Positions 43,141 through 55,075 of a stretch of DNA of 64,000 nt are shown in pieces. Origin of the DNA: Membranipora membranacea (taxonomy: Eukaryota > Bryozoa > Gymnolaemata > Cheilostomatida > Membraniporidae); contig OU612067.1 in NCBI GenBank assembly GCA_914767715.1, positions 27,750,162 to 27,814,161 on the forward strand, written 5' to 3'. Each line of letters begins with the position of its first letter. Position 1 is the stretch's first letter. Position numbers and translations under genes: made by a program. Under the pieces are notes generated by a model, which worked only from the letters and a program-made list of their open reading frames with translations, was not told where the DNA came from and searched no databases.

Positions 43141-45400
43141 CTATTCTGACTTTTGACTTTTTTTGGACTTGGACTTGGACTTGGTAGGGACTTGCCTGGC
43201 TACCTGCTGGCAGTCTTTAGACATCTTGTGTATTGCATATCTTCTAAATTTCAGTGACCTTATTTGTTTGCCACTCAGACATCCTCCGAAACCCAACGCG
43301 CCCACTTTCCTCATCCATCTCTTTATTGTTTCGGCATCACCCTTTGCAACATCAGGCACAAGGTCCTTCTGCATCATTTGTGCTGTTGTTAGCTGGATTT
43401 CAAACGACAGCAGCTTCCGAAGCACAGGTAGTGCCATAACCTCCTCATCTGTGCTAAACTCGCTCACATCTGCTGTAGCGTTGATCTATCAAAAATAATT
43501 CAGCATTATTATACAAAGCTGAAATGAAATACCACTGGCCCAGTTTTTCATGCCAAATTATGCTGTCTGTCCTAGTCTTATAACGGAGAAGGATTTTAAA
43601 TGAGGTGGGTTGCATCGGGTCACAGTCACTGAGTAAGCGGTAGTCATATATGGTCTTCGGAAACAAAATGCTAGTGGAGCGATTTCAACACGTTGGGAGT
43701 TGTGCTACCATATCATTCCGCAAACACATCTCCCGACAATTGCATATATTTCGATTGGTGCATGCAAAATTTAACATCGTAAGGGTCCGGAACCTAATAG
43801 TTATATGCCCGTAGACCATGGTGACCTCATATGTCCCGTCGAAGTGGCTTTAGTTCAAAACATCTTAATTTAAAATCCATACCTGAGCACTAACCATTTT
43901 AATTAATTTATCATGAAGGCAGGGTACACGTCACAGTTCATGATTGCCCAAAACTGCAATTTCAGCACTGGTCTCACTTGGACTTCAAATCCAGTGACAA
44001 TCAAGATTGTGTTGATGGATTTGTATGAAACTTCGAAGTTAACCCACTGAAGACTTTGGGAGATAATCAAAGTTCTGGCTCAAAAACTGTGCGCTTGATT
44101 CACACTTTAGGATATTGACACAACATTCAGTGTCAAGCTTTACCATGTCTAAATCCTTCAGTGATTCTGGTGAAACCGATTTAAGCATGGACTCTGGATC
44201 TTTGGCATAATCTCTGACTTCTTTCTGGAGCAATTTTGTGGTGGATCCTATAACTAGTTTCTGGAACTGCTCCTTGGTAAGCAACGTTCGAACCCCAGCC
44301 ACAATGTTGCCATCCCTAATCTTGCTTAGAGCAATGGCCTTTTCAGATGTTACCCGCTACAGAAGATAACTTGATTTAGTTTCCTTCAGCTATCGGTAGT
44401 TACAACAATCACCATCCGCAGGTGGGGAGCAATTGGCTGCCCAAATCTTGGTTTTTGTTCCCTGGATCATGACAATGACGATCGCTATAATAACTCAAAA
44501 ACAAAACTACTTTCAAATATAATGATGAGTGACCGTAGCAGTTTTCATTGGTTGTGAATGGGTTAATATTTCTGGAAGATTTACACGGACAATAACAGAG
44601 AAAAAGCCTATATTGTATTGATGTCATGGCATTCAGTTGCACCAAATGAGTGACTATTTATGGAAAGTGTAGTATGTAGTCTAGTGAAATATATGCAAGA
44701 CTGAGATTTATGCAATTATTTGTTAATGATGTAAGGAAAACCCCACCAAATTTGTGTGCATATTTATCTACTTATAAATGGTTCCTAGACTGTGTTTGGG
44801 ATTAGTGACACACCCCATCAGCAGGATGATTTTGAGAGCTATTAAGTTTAGGATTTTGGGCTAGCTTAAATAGACTTGACTTTGATTATGTATACATTTT
44901 TCTTTCTTGCTATGATTTTGAGCTGTTGGTTCAGTCTAGACTTAGATTATGTATACATTTATCTTTCTTGCTTTTTTTTGAGCTTTATCCTGGGAACAAA
45001 GGAGTGTGGTACATATTGAGTACAACATGGATGGCATTTACCTGAGGGTACTTACCATAGAATGTTTCATGGGAGTTGATTTCTTGCTGCCTGTAGCAAT
45101 CACTGGTTTCTGACTGTATGACAAAGATTGACCGGTTGACTCTGTGATCTGTATATCTGAAAACTCCAGGATATCCTCCCCGTCTCCTTCATCATCAACC
45201 TCTCCTCTCTCCATATCATCTCCTGAACAGGGTGGCAAATCGGCAACAGGTGGAACAGTTAGCGGTATGGGCTCTGCCAGTGTAAGATCAGAAAGTGTGA
45301 GATCAGTCGGTTCTGCTTCGTCGTCAGTTCGGTTGATGGGTTCCATTGGTTGGTCAACTGCAGTGTTGAGGCGGATGGCAATGTTGATCCATCGACGATT
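43141..45400 (-). CDS. unidentified multi-exon gene, acidic N-terminus and basic C-terminal tail
   Basis: Three exon-like pieces read leftward. About 45400-45046: MEPINRTDDEAEPTDLTLSD, an acidic, Asp/Glu/Ser/Pro-rich segment (DDMERGEVDDEGDGEDILEF) ending at TCTATG/GTAAGTA. About 44360-44039: LSKIRDGNIVAGVRTLLTKE, then QFQKLVIGSTTKLLQKEVRD and KLDTECCVNILKCESSAQFL. About 43490-43141: EVMALPVLRKLLSFEIQLTT, GDAETIKRWMRKVGALGFGG, KFRRYAIHKMSKDC and a terminal KSKSKSKKSQKSE before the stop. Frames lack stops across each piece. No family is recognised. Because the frames are open, it could be a host gene or a well-kept transposon-linked gene. The junction between the first two exons is inferred. 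Confidence 0.4.
44871..44992. repeat. ~60-bp tandem duplication in an intron
   Basis: GATTATGTATACATTT followed by TCTTTCTTGCT and TTTGAGCT occurs twice, starting at about 44883 and 44944. It lies in the presumed intron of the 43141-45400 gene. Confidence 0.75.
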
Positions 45401-46679
45401 TCTGTAAAAAAAGAGATATATTTTGCAATAGGTTTATAGGGAACAGTTTGGTCAATCAACATGCCGATTACAATGAGAATACGGTAATTCAATGATGAAA
45501 GAAACTGTTGGCAATATTGCTTCAGATTTTATGAATTGTATGTATGGTTCAGTCATCAGTCTGGCCAGGTCCAAAACAAAATGGTTTACAGCTTTTGCAT
45601 TTGAATGTCAAAATTATATTGTATTGAAACTTTAAAAACTCTATTCTATTTGGTTGGCTATGAAAGACTTAGTTTAGGAAGCAGCTTGTTAGCTAGTTTG
45701 ATCAACATGTCAGACCTCCATAGATCCAAACATCGCATTAAGTGTCAGTTGCAGCCATCCAACTTACTTTTAGGCTCCATGAAGCTGTACAGTACAGTAC
45801 TTCATATACGGAGATTCGCCTGAGGAGACTGATGAGCGTTTACGGTTACCCTCAGCTTACAGAGACAGTTGAATAAGATTATGGGGTCGAAAATGGCACA
45901 TAACTTTATGCTCATGACGTTTACTTTGTGTCGTTCATACTGTCTTTGTGTCTTGTAGACGGGTATTGCCATACCAACAGTCACAGCAATGCTTTCAAGC
46001 CAAGCCACTACTTCCTTCCTTGCATATGAGGGAAAAGGGAGCACCATGATAGATTATTCATTGCCACAAATAATAACATCACGAAAAATAACACTAGGTT
46101 CAACCACTACTCTTATCACTTTCCTGAAAATACTACACTTACATACACCTGTTCATTCATCATGATAATGGTGATTTTTACTCACCATAATAATGGCTAG
46201 CTGGCTATAGTTGAAGAGTCAGAGAGTTTTGTAGCAGTATATTGGTGCTTCTTACACTACAGAATCATGTATGATAGGTATATGAGTATCTCTTATGTCA
46301 TCATTGATTGAAGTGGTGTTTGATGTGATGTGTGATTTACTCTATTGCAAAGTTACATAGCCATGCTTTTTGAGGAATTGTTTATCTTAGGAGTGAATCA
46401 TAACAGGATATTATTACTCCTCACAATATATCACATTAATGTCAAGGAAAAGTTTACTGAAGTGTAATTGTGGAATATTATTGATTTTCATCTGAAGTTG
46501 GAGGTTTTATTAATTATTTTTCATAATATTAACGATATTGTTCGCAATATAAGACATGAATACGTGAGCAGTGATTTGGGATTCCGGAATCCCTAATGCC
46601 TGTTACAGGGGGAGACAACTCTAATAGAAGTGCCAATGGTTATATTCTCTATCCCCAGAGGGCTGTCGTACGGAAAGAT
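45401..46679. other. no supported gene
   Basis: An 81-codon minus-strand frame (45802-46047) and several shorter ones resemble nothing known to me. The motif GGGGGAGACAACTC at about 46609 is close to GGGGAGACAACTCCC in the composite block upstream repeats and may mark a small repeat end at the edge of the third pogo element. Confidence 0.35.
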
Positions 46680-48722
46680 AGAGACTATTAGTTTAGTCTA
46701 TGTCTTCGCGCTCTGTGTCATCACTGTCACTGTCCGGAGCCCCACCAAACATTGCACCAGATCTGCGTCTCTTGGGCGCAGGGTGGTCAATTTGGTTTGT
46801 AATCGGTGTCACACCAGTCACGTCTGTGGTTTTCTTAGGTGTGGGCGTTTTAGTTAGATTCACGGCACTCTTTTTTCGCCTTACTGTGCCAGATGTAGAA
46901 GGGCCTCTTTTTGGTAGCCGAAGGACAAAACTTTGGTTAGGTTGATCATCCGCAGCAGTAGCCTCTTCTCTTTCCCCAGTGAGATGTTCAGCATGAAAAC
47001 ATCATCAGTGAAAATATAATTTTTGTAAGGATATAATTATTCCAGTAGCCTTGAATCCACTGGTGATGTAAGGAATGGTCATGGACCTCTCAAAGGCTTC
47101 ACCTGCCAGCTCTGCCAACTCGTATATGGAAACTTTGCGTCCGATATGGGAGGTCATCCAGTTAGTTGCTGCATTATTGTAGTAACTTTTAAATGGCCCG
47201 TACACTGAGACATCTAATGGCTGCATCCGATGGGAACAGTGAGGGGGAAAGGTGATGATGGTGAGACCGTTATCCCTAGCTAAATTCTTTACTTCCAGTG
47301 ACACATAGCTGCTATGGTTGTCCATAATCAGTAGTGCTTTGTTGGTTTTGCTGACGTTCGTATATTTCATGTAGTGTGTAAGGGCTATAGGAAACAGTTC
47401 CGTGTTTAGCTGCGAGACCGAGAGAACCCACCGGGGCTCCTTTCAGCATATATTCCTTGAAATTTACCCTAGGGGAAAATAAAAACGGGTGGAAGCGCTT
47501 GACCCGATACACCTATGACATTGCACATTGTAGCCAGTGAGCCACGTCCAACAGAAGTAATGGCCCCAACTTGCTTTTTACCCTGAGGCCCCAGAACTCT
47601 TGCAGGGTTTTGGACAGTAGTGATGCCTGTCTCATCAAGATTAAAATTCCTGTCAGGAGGAAAACCATCCTTTTTCAGTGCAGCTTGGTATATTTTGAAG
47701 AACATCTCCACCTTATCCCTAGTAAACGCCTTCGCGCGTGCCATGCTTGTTGCCTCAAGTGAGCGCAATGACCTTTATTCCTTTTCCTAATCCAAGGCAC
47801 CAGTCCTCCCCTGCAGCTTCATTCGTCTTCCAGCTTTCTGGCACTACCATATTAACAGATTTTGCATATTCATAAGCAAGTTCACGAGTTTTCATTAGAC
47901 TGAGGCCATGAAATATGTTGCAACTGTCAATGATGTGTTTGGTTAGTAGCCTTTCTTGTTCTGGGGTAAATATAGGCTTTCCTGTCTTCTTTTTCAGGAC
48001 CTTTTCCTGACCTAGTTTGTGATACCTCATCAAGGTGTAGCGACTGATGCTGAATTCCTTGCTAGCTGCGTAGACGGTCATGCCCTTCCTTACTGCCTCC
48101 AATGCCACGTTGAGCTCATCGTCTGTAAAACAGGCACGATCTGTGGTTCTGGGTCTTGAGCTGGGAATGATCTAAAGGAAACGAATAAAAATATCATTTA
48201 GAACTAATTCATAACTTATACTTTTAGAATAACATATTAAAGTAATCATCACTCTATGGGAATCTTGACTTCAATATTCCTCATGACTCTGTATTATATT
48301 TCACTACACCACCCATGCGAGGTAATATGCACCCAATAGGTGCAAATTACCTCACCAGCAATTTTTTCAGATTTTGTTTTTCTGAAGCACACCCAAGATG
48401 TCAGAGATAGAAGTCCTTTCATGCACCAACAGTCAACATATCAATGTCTAACATGAGCACAGAATCACATCCTAATTCAATCGCTAAGGGGTATAAAGTT
48501 TAGTCACCAAATTGCAGAAAAAATTACTTTGTTCGCTGATTTTCACTTTTTGGCTCTTCATTAAGCCATGCTGGTTACAAATGGAAAAATTGCAATTGCA
48601 CAAAGTAGTTCAGCACCCCAGAATGACATTTGATTTGATTGGCTACTGAAAATGTGCAGTAATTTTCCCAAAAAGCTGTAGGTGCATATTACCCCTTAGG
48701 CTCAAATTACCCCGGCCTCCCC
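46680..48722 (-). mobile_element. pogo element with broken transposase (pogo-3)
   Basis: The right end (48699-48722, with TA at 48723-48724) reads inward GGGGAGGCCGGGGTAATTTG then AGCC; a subterminal inverted pair GGTAATATGCACC / GGTGCAAATTACC is at 48320-48352. The minus-strand transposase is spread over several frames: N-terminal psq/Tc5-like HTH (48108-47755: SKEFSISRYTLMRYHKLG, CNIFHGLSLMKTRELAYEYA), FNLDETGITTVQ (about 47650), LLIMDNHSSYVS (about 47330), HCSHRMQPLDVSVYGPFKSY (about 47220), TSGFKATGI (47050), then a basic, Thr/Pro-rich tail (46960-46690: LRLPKRGPSTSGTVRRKK). All three catalytic Asp codons survive but at least four frameshifts break the gene. The left terminal repeat is not seen, so that end may be truncated. 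Close in layout to the element at 34387-37119 but clearly different in sequence. Confidence 0.75.
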
Positions 48723-48724
48723 TA

Positions 48725-50294
48725 CTTAGTGGGTAGACTTGCTGGAGTAGTTGATTTGTCCTTGTCCTTGTTACTGTCATTACCAGCTAAGTCGACAAAT
48801 ACCTTTTTTCACCTCTTTTTTTCTCTTCATTCCCGTCGGGACAGTTCCCATGTTCAAATTATGGGTGATTTCATTCTTAAAGTTTGTATGATGACTCACT
48901 AGCCTTTCTATTTGAACAGGACACAAGGTTTTCTTTTTTTCTGTCCTTGTCAATCGGTTTTTAACATCTCTGAAATTTTTTTTTGAAACCTGGTGTGCAG
49001 TTGGTCTTTGCAGTGGAAAGACAATCTCAGAGAGCATCATGCTTACAGTTCTGATTTGGTTGTTTTATTATGGAGTATCCCAATTTTTGAATATTTCATC
49101 TAGTAGAAAGAACAAGTAAAATGCTGTGTCAGTTTCATGAGCAATTTTTTAATTCAAGGTCACTTTCACTGCATTATCACTTCTTTGTTGGTTAGGGTAT
49201 CCTTGGTTCGGTCAGGATCAAGCAACCTTATCATTTCTTTCCATAAATGTAGGCCATGTCCTGAGTATCATCATCATCATGGTCCCAAGGTGAGACAAAT
49301 CAATCTGGGGCTCTGCACCATTTTTTAAAGTCATTGCTCCACTAAAGGGTGTGTCAAGAAGAAATGGAGCCACTTGGGTGAAAAGGTTGCTTGATTGCTT
49401 TGTACAAATATTGAGGGATGACTCTGCAATGTCCTCTGCCAATCAATGCAGCCATCCTACTTAGGATCTGTAGGCCACAAATCACAACTTGCTTTTCCTG
49501 TCCAAGACCGTCATATTGACATCATCCATCTTGTATGGGTGTGCAATATGCTCCAGGGGCATTGCATACAGACAAAAGTTAAAAAATGAGGAATGTCCAT
49601 TGATACATTAATACTCATTGTCATCTTCAAAGAGTTCGTTTTTTCCACAATCAGCCTTAGATGGCTGAAACAGCCCCAGATGGTTGATTGATTTTTTTTT
49701 GGGAATTGGGCTCACATGTGTATGTGATTACATTACCCTATTTCCATGACCTTTTCGGGACTACAGCTATTCTTAAGTAGCTGGTCTTTAAAAAGGTGGT
49801 AATGTGAAGAATTGAAAAAATATTCTATTAATAGCCTCAATAATTAAAACTGAATTAAGTAGACTAGAAAATTGAAATTGATATCACTATTTATGCCACA
49901 GATTGCAGGGTCTAATTCTTTTTCTCAAGCATATCAACCAACTACCTAATACATATCCAGGAACCTAATGATCTGTTATGTGATGTATAATCAAACCACC
50001 TTAAGAAAAATGATTCCTTCTTTCTCTTTGCTGGAATGATAATAAATACATGTGTTTTTCATAAACCAACAAACACATACTCTGAACAAAACGTGAACAA
50101 CTCGCCTTTTTTGTGTGTTGTCATTCAATAAAATTTATTGCAGTTTTCTTGTTCAGTGATAGAGTAAGGTGGAAATAAAGTTTACACATTATATGATTCT
50201 TCCAGTCCAGATTACCCTATTTCCAGACTCGAATGAAATTTTTACCTACATCATAGGATAACTTTTTTGCTTTTGATCCGATAGGTTAAAATAA
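48725..50294. other. no confirmed gene; possible minus-strand coding fragments
   Basis: Minus-strand frames at 49040-48780 (KNRLTRTEKKKTLCPVQIER, THNLNMGTVPTGMKRKK) and about 49560-49218 (LEHIAHPYKMDDVNMTVLDR, LAEDIAESSLNICTKQ) have coding-like composition and could be remnants of one gene. I do not recognise the family. The rest is A+T-rich without features. Confidence 0.25.
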
Positions 50295-51000
50295 TTGAGT
50301 GTTGTACCCTTATTGCTTGTGGGAACGGACTTCATGCATTGGATACACGCTTATAGAAGAGTAACTGTAATAATATATGCACGAACCATAATATATTCAG
50401 CAAAATTGGTTGTGGTGCCGACATTGACTAACGGCTCCCAAGTAGGTTTCCATCCCTTGCTTAAAGGAATGAAGAACAACATGGATCAGTGCATGTGCAC
50501 TATAAAATATGATGCAATACTCCTATGCAAGAAAATGAATGCTAAAAACATTAAAATCAACCCATTGAAGCATCCATGAAATAAACCTTAAATCACTATG
50601 TTCCCATGCTTCGAATTCGGGCACCGAATAAGTTGTCCGCTCCCGATTTGATTGGAATCCGTACTGTTCCTATGAGGCGAATGATCTCAAGAGGTCATGA
50701 ACTCACTTTTAGCGAGTGGAGTAAATGCCATTATATACAAATCAATCACGGCGGATGAAGAACTAATAAAGATTATTATAATATGCGCTTTGACACTTTT
50801 CTATCTATATCAATCACTTGTTTCAAACCAACTAGCATTCATAACAGCTGTTGACACATGGTATCAAGATACAATTGACACTGTGGAATTGACACAAGGA
50901 AGAGACAACGAGGTGAAAATAAGGATAGGTCAACAAGGAAAAGACCAAGATGTTGGATGTCATTGCAATCGGTTAGTAACTGACAAATTGACAGATTGAT
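50295..51000 (+). other. two open frames of unknown origin
   Basis: The frame at 50295-50579 contains KLVVVPTLTNGSQVGFHPLL and GMKNNMDQCMCTIKYDAILL, which looks like real protein. The frame at 50697-50999 has a hydrophobic stretch (IIIICALTLFYLY) and a polar end. No family is recognised; they may be pieces of an unidentified transposon. No splice pattern or start context decides between gene and remnant. Confidence 0.2.
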
Positions 51001-51506
51001 TGTACTTGTAGTTATAATTGTGATGACCTCTTAGCAACTAAGACGTCTTGAAAGGCACTGGTCACCTGGTAATACTCTTCTATCAAATTACCTGCCTATC
51101 AATGACAATCATCATCACTGTTAGTGTTTCTGTTCACATTAATGCCTACGTAGATGTTAATTGTTAAGACTGTCTTTCTATACTACTATCATCTACTGGT
51201 ACACCAGATTTCTTGTCCATATTTTTCAGAACTAAATTAACACCTAGGTGAGGGTCACCAAGAGCAAGACTGATCAATAATTATGTCTTACTCTTAGACG
51301 TGGATGTGTACCAGTATATATGAAATAATTTGTTTATTTTCAGATTGTCCGAGTCCGTTATATCAATACACATTTTATCAAAGATAGTATAATATATTAT
51401 TATTCTACTCTGTTGATTAGACAAAAAATGATAAGACGAAAATGTGATATATATATATATATATATGTATATATAATTATTGATAACTGGAACAAAATGA
51501 TGGATT

Positions 51507-51740
51507 GAGATCAAGTTGAGTCATAAAAATGGTAGTAGACGATTGTTATGATTGCACAAAAGAAATAATATGACATAACATGTTATAATACTTGTTAATT
51601 GCAACAAAAATGATGCGGTGAGATCGAGTTGGGTCATAAAAATGGTAGTGGACGATTGTTATGATTGCACAAAAAAGTAATAAGACAAAACATGATATAT
51701 TTATAATACTTGTTAATTGCAACAAATTGATGCGGTGATG
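51507..51740. repeat. ~113-bp satellite-like tandem repeat, about two units
   Basis: The unit starting GAGATCAAGTTGAGTCATAA at 51507 recurs at 51620 as GAGATCGAGTTGGGTCATAA, sharing AATGGTAGT(A/G)GACGATTG, TTATGATTGCACAAAA and TAATACTTGTTAATTGCAAC; a third unit begins near 51735 and breaks off. A TA run (51449-51466) precedes the array and the 52-bp palindrome follows. Confidence 0.85.
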
Positions 51741-51761
51741 AACAAAAGTGGTTTGATTATA

Positions 51762-51813
51762 ATAGAGTCGTCTACCATCATGATTATAATCATGATGGTA
51801 GACGACTCTATTG
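51762..51813. repeat. 52-bp perfect palindrome without spacer
   Basis: Bases 51762-51787 (starting AATAGAGTCGTCTACC) are followed directly by their exact reverse complement to 51813. The right arm (ATGGTAGACGAC..., then ACAAAAATGG after the arm) resembles the satellite unit to the left (ATGGTAGTAGACGATTG...), so the palindrome probably arose by inversion of a unit fragment. Confidence 0.9.
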
Positions 51814-51939
51814 ACGGTACAAAAATGGTAAGATAAAAGTCAGCCGTATTATAATTTCTTGGTGAAGTTAAATGTGTTTAAATGTTGAGATTAAGTGTGT
51901 AAGAATGGATGTTGAAAGCTAACAATTGATATAAAGTTA

Positions 51940-53762
51940 ATCAATATCAGGGACAACAAAATGATTACTTATACCCTCCCATCTAGATCTAGACGGGGGT
52001 GAAGGCTGAAGCTGAGACGGGGGAGGAGCTGGGGATTGAGGAACAGGGTTGAAAGAGTTAAAAAAATAATCCCCTTGGGTTTGCATTTCAAGCATAGTCG
52101 AATTTCCAAATGCCAGCTGTTGAGGGGCAAGGCCTCTGTTTGGTTGCTGCTGTCTCGGGGTGTGAGGTGGTGGCATGGTTGGTGTTTGACTTGGTGTCTG
52201 CCGAGTAGGTTGGTTAATTTGTCTTACAAGCCCTGTCAACATCGTTGTCATATGCTGGAACATCTGGCGTTGTTGCTCCAGCATCTGCTCCTGGAGAGTG
52301 TTGATGTGCGAGGTTCTTTGTTGTTCAAGAACTTTCAATATCTTGCTGAGTAATGGTTCTTCTTCTTCAGCTGATCTCTGTCGCTTACTAGCTGGGCCAT
52401 TTGACGACCCTGAGGCACTGCTGCTGGGTCGTGAGCTTGGCTCTGTCTCGGACATTCTACTGTCTGGTCTAGCCGTAGCCACACACTGGCTTGTTGATGC
52501 TCCGTCAGCTAAAGTACTAGCAAGAGCTAAAAAATAAGCTCTCAGTATTAAGCTGAGTGCGAGGTTCTGTATGCATGTCTAATAGTCAGTACATGCTCTT
52601 GTGTATGTAATGTTTTTTCTAGCTTTAGCATGGCACTGCACCTTTGTATAACAATGACAAAATTTAAAATCAAAGATCTTCATGGCTCTAGAAGACCTGT
52701 GTTTCATTAATCAATCTGAGCGATATAAGATTAGCCTATGTTGAGATTGAAAAAAACAATGGAATGATACCGCCAGTTCTGATGCATAGAGATAAAGTGA
52801 TCGTGTTTGTAAGACTACATCAGAACATTAGATCTAGAATCCAAGTTGTAGGCCTACATATCACAGAATAACTTACCATCGTTCTCTTCCACAGCCAAAT
52901 CTTCGTCAACACTGTTGGCACAGGGCCGATGTCCCATGGTCTGTTCCATCTCGTCATAAAATAACCAGTCTGATTTTGCGCTCCCTGCATAAGAAAGAAC
53001 ATTGGTTAGTTATAGATAGGCAACTAGCAATTATTTATTCCTATCGGGTAGAAGAGGGTTGGGTCATTTATTTGTTATTACTGGCTCTCTGTTACTTTTA
53101 ATACAGGTTAACCTGCTACTGAACCATTCATACATATATATATACATATATATTACATATAACTCATCATTGGTGCTGTGAGTGTGAACAAAATCAAATA
53201 AGGAGAACATCTAATAATAAAATTGCTCATGTTCATGCACTTGTCTTTGTTTATGGCTGAATCAAGGAGTTACCTCTTGGTTGAATAACTAAGCCAGTCC
53301 ATAAAACATCAAAATTTGTTTTTCATTTCAAAACAAAAATTTCTCCATCATCTTCTTAGTTAGCCTGTCTTGACAAGCTTTGTTCAAAGGTTGTCAAGAC
53401 AGGCTACTTCTTGGCATGACATTAAATAGGTGGGGAGTATCCGTTAGGCATAATAATCTTCATGATCTACTCTTCCAAGGAGTCACTCCTTGATTCTTAC
53501 TTCTAGAAAAGTACATACCTGATTTACTTGTCTCAAGCTTTTCAGTGAGATACTTCTTCTTGAGGACTTTCCATTTACTCCTCCATTGGTTCCCCTCTTT
53601 GTTTTCCTTATCACCATGTCTTTCATTAGTCAGGGCAGCGAGCCTATCAAATACCTCTATGTTCCTCTGAACCCTACCATCTATTGCTTTAAAGGTTCCT
53701 GTCTCTCTCACAAAATGGAGAAAAGTAATGATTTCCTGGTCACTGAATACAGCACTTGGCAT
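51940..53762 (-). CDS. Harbinger-associated Myb/SANT-like DNA-binding protein
   Basis: Three exons with clean borders. Exon 1 (53762-53519) starts at an ATG (MPSAVFSDQEIITFLHFV) and encodes a Myb/SANT-like (trihelix-type) domain ending NQWRSKWKVLKKKYLTEK; donor GTATGT. Exon 2 (52984-52877), after TCTTATGCAG, reads SDWLFYDEMEQTMGHRPC, the typical W-x-F/Y-(D/E)-x-(L/M)-(D/E) linker; donor GTAAGT. Exon 3 (52527-51940), after TTTTTTAG, begins ALASTLADGASTSQ, then a basic patch (PASKRQRSAEEEEPLL), a coiled coil (KILKVLEQQRTSH, QEQMLEQQRQMFQHM) and a Pro/Gln-rich tail. In PIF/Harbinger transposons a partner protein of this kind binds element ends and brings the transposase to the nucleus. The transposase remains lie just upstream on the same strand. 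The frames look intact, in contrast to the transposase. Confidence 0.68.
53361..53406. repeat. 16-bp perfect hairpin
   Basis: TAGCCTGTCTTGACAA (53361-53376) and TTGTCAAGACAGGCTA (53391-53406) are exact complements with a 14-base loop. It lies in the first intron of the Myb-like gene. Confidence 0.85.
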
Positions 53763-54414
53763 GATCAACTGTGTATAAGATAAAGTTTCTGGAGAGTTCA
53801 CATAATATGTCTACTAGATATCTGAATTTTTTCACAAGTTCCCTCCTACGATGTTGAATTCTACCTCCTATCATAAGAGAGTTGATCGATATGAGTACTC
53901 TACTCATTCCCATGGATCGGACTATATCCAAAACCGACAGCCATGAGCCTTGCGCATGGGGATATGATGCCATAGACATATATTTTGCGTATATGTTTAC
54001 CATTGGAAACTTAAGACTCGTGTAATTTCGTCAAAATTGGATGAAAGGTGTTGAAATCCAACGTGGCTTTTGTCATCATAGACATGAACCCAAAGAAAAA
54101 AATTGATGGTGTAAAACACAAATTTTGTGGTGGAAAAAAGTTGGTTTCACTTTATTAGTTCCATATACGAATAATGTCGAATATTGGTCATAAAACCTGA
54201 TGTGACCTCACACCCAGGCTTTTCGAAATCACGAGCGAATATTGAAAGGGTCGACTTCAATGCCTCATAACGCAGCTTGTAGTGGTCCAAGAGGGCCAAT
54301 TTTGGGCTTGTTTTGAAGCTGATTAGCTGGAGAAACAGCTTCGATAAATCTGATCTTAATTTCACGGATGCCTTAAACCGATTTACCAGTCAATATCATC
54401 CAGTCATCTCATCA

Positions 54415-55075
54415 TTGTTCTTCTAGCTCTTGAGAGACGGTAGTTGAACACCTTCTTTGGCAAGCTGTCCAAACCTCTTCCTGGTATGGGTCTCTGCAGC
54501 CATGTTTTCAGCCAACTTATATCAGATGTCGTGAGCTTGGCATTGCATCTTATTGATACAATATCAACCTCTTTGTTCTTCAAAGATTGACATGAATTTC
54601 CTTCCTCTCTGCTTCAAGTTTAACAACTGTCATTACGGAACATACATCTGAAAACCATATCAGACTGCAGGGGTTATAGTATCGATTTATTGTCATGATA
54701 GTTGGCTTGATGTCCTAAAACCAAATTACTTTTTATGTTTGAGCAGACCAAGATTAAAGCAGAACTTACCTGTATATTGCAGTGTTTTCCATCTATGGCA
54801 CCAACACAGTGGGAAGTTCCACTGCCACTCAAATCCAGTGGCCACCTTTCGTCAGTCGTAATCAATCTTAGCAATAAAGTACTCTATAGCCATGGTGTCC
54901 CATATAGCCTTGCTAGTCTCATAAACTATCCATCTGACAGTTGATTCACCCATCCTGAACAGCGGTGCCAAGGTTGTGAAGGAATCACCAGTTGCCAGAT
55001 AAAAGAGTGTCACACATAAACATATTGTCCGTATGTTAGCGCATTTCATCAAGCCGTCCCAGAATGGCCTTGGCA
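54415..55075 (-). pseudogene. PIF/Harbinger transposase (DDE_4) remnant
   Basis: The minus strand reads TICLCVTLFYLATGDSF and LAPLFRMGESTVRWIVYETS (55050-54900), then after a frameshift ITTDERWPLDLSGSG and HCVGAIDGKHCNIQ (about 54870-54768), which holds the first catalytic Asp, ending at a GTAAGTT donor. The central block with the second Asp is not readable. A last piece near 54500-54415 reads RPIPGRGLDSLPKKVFNYRL then SRARRTM, the conserved end of the domain. LATGDSF..L...F.(I/M)..STV is diagnostic for Harbinger transposases. It would have been the catalytic partner of the Myb-like protein at 51940-53762. A frame at 55272-55036 lies upstream in another phase and its relation is uncertain. 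Confidence 0.75.

Noticed and set aside
51507-51740. CRISPR array
   Set aside because: The sequence is eukaryotic and the repeat is a contiguous 113-bp tandem unit without spacers.
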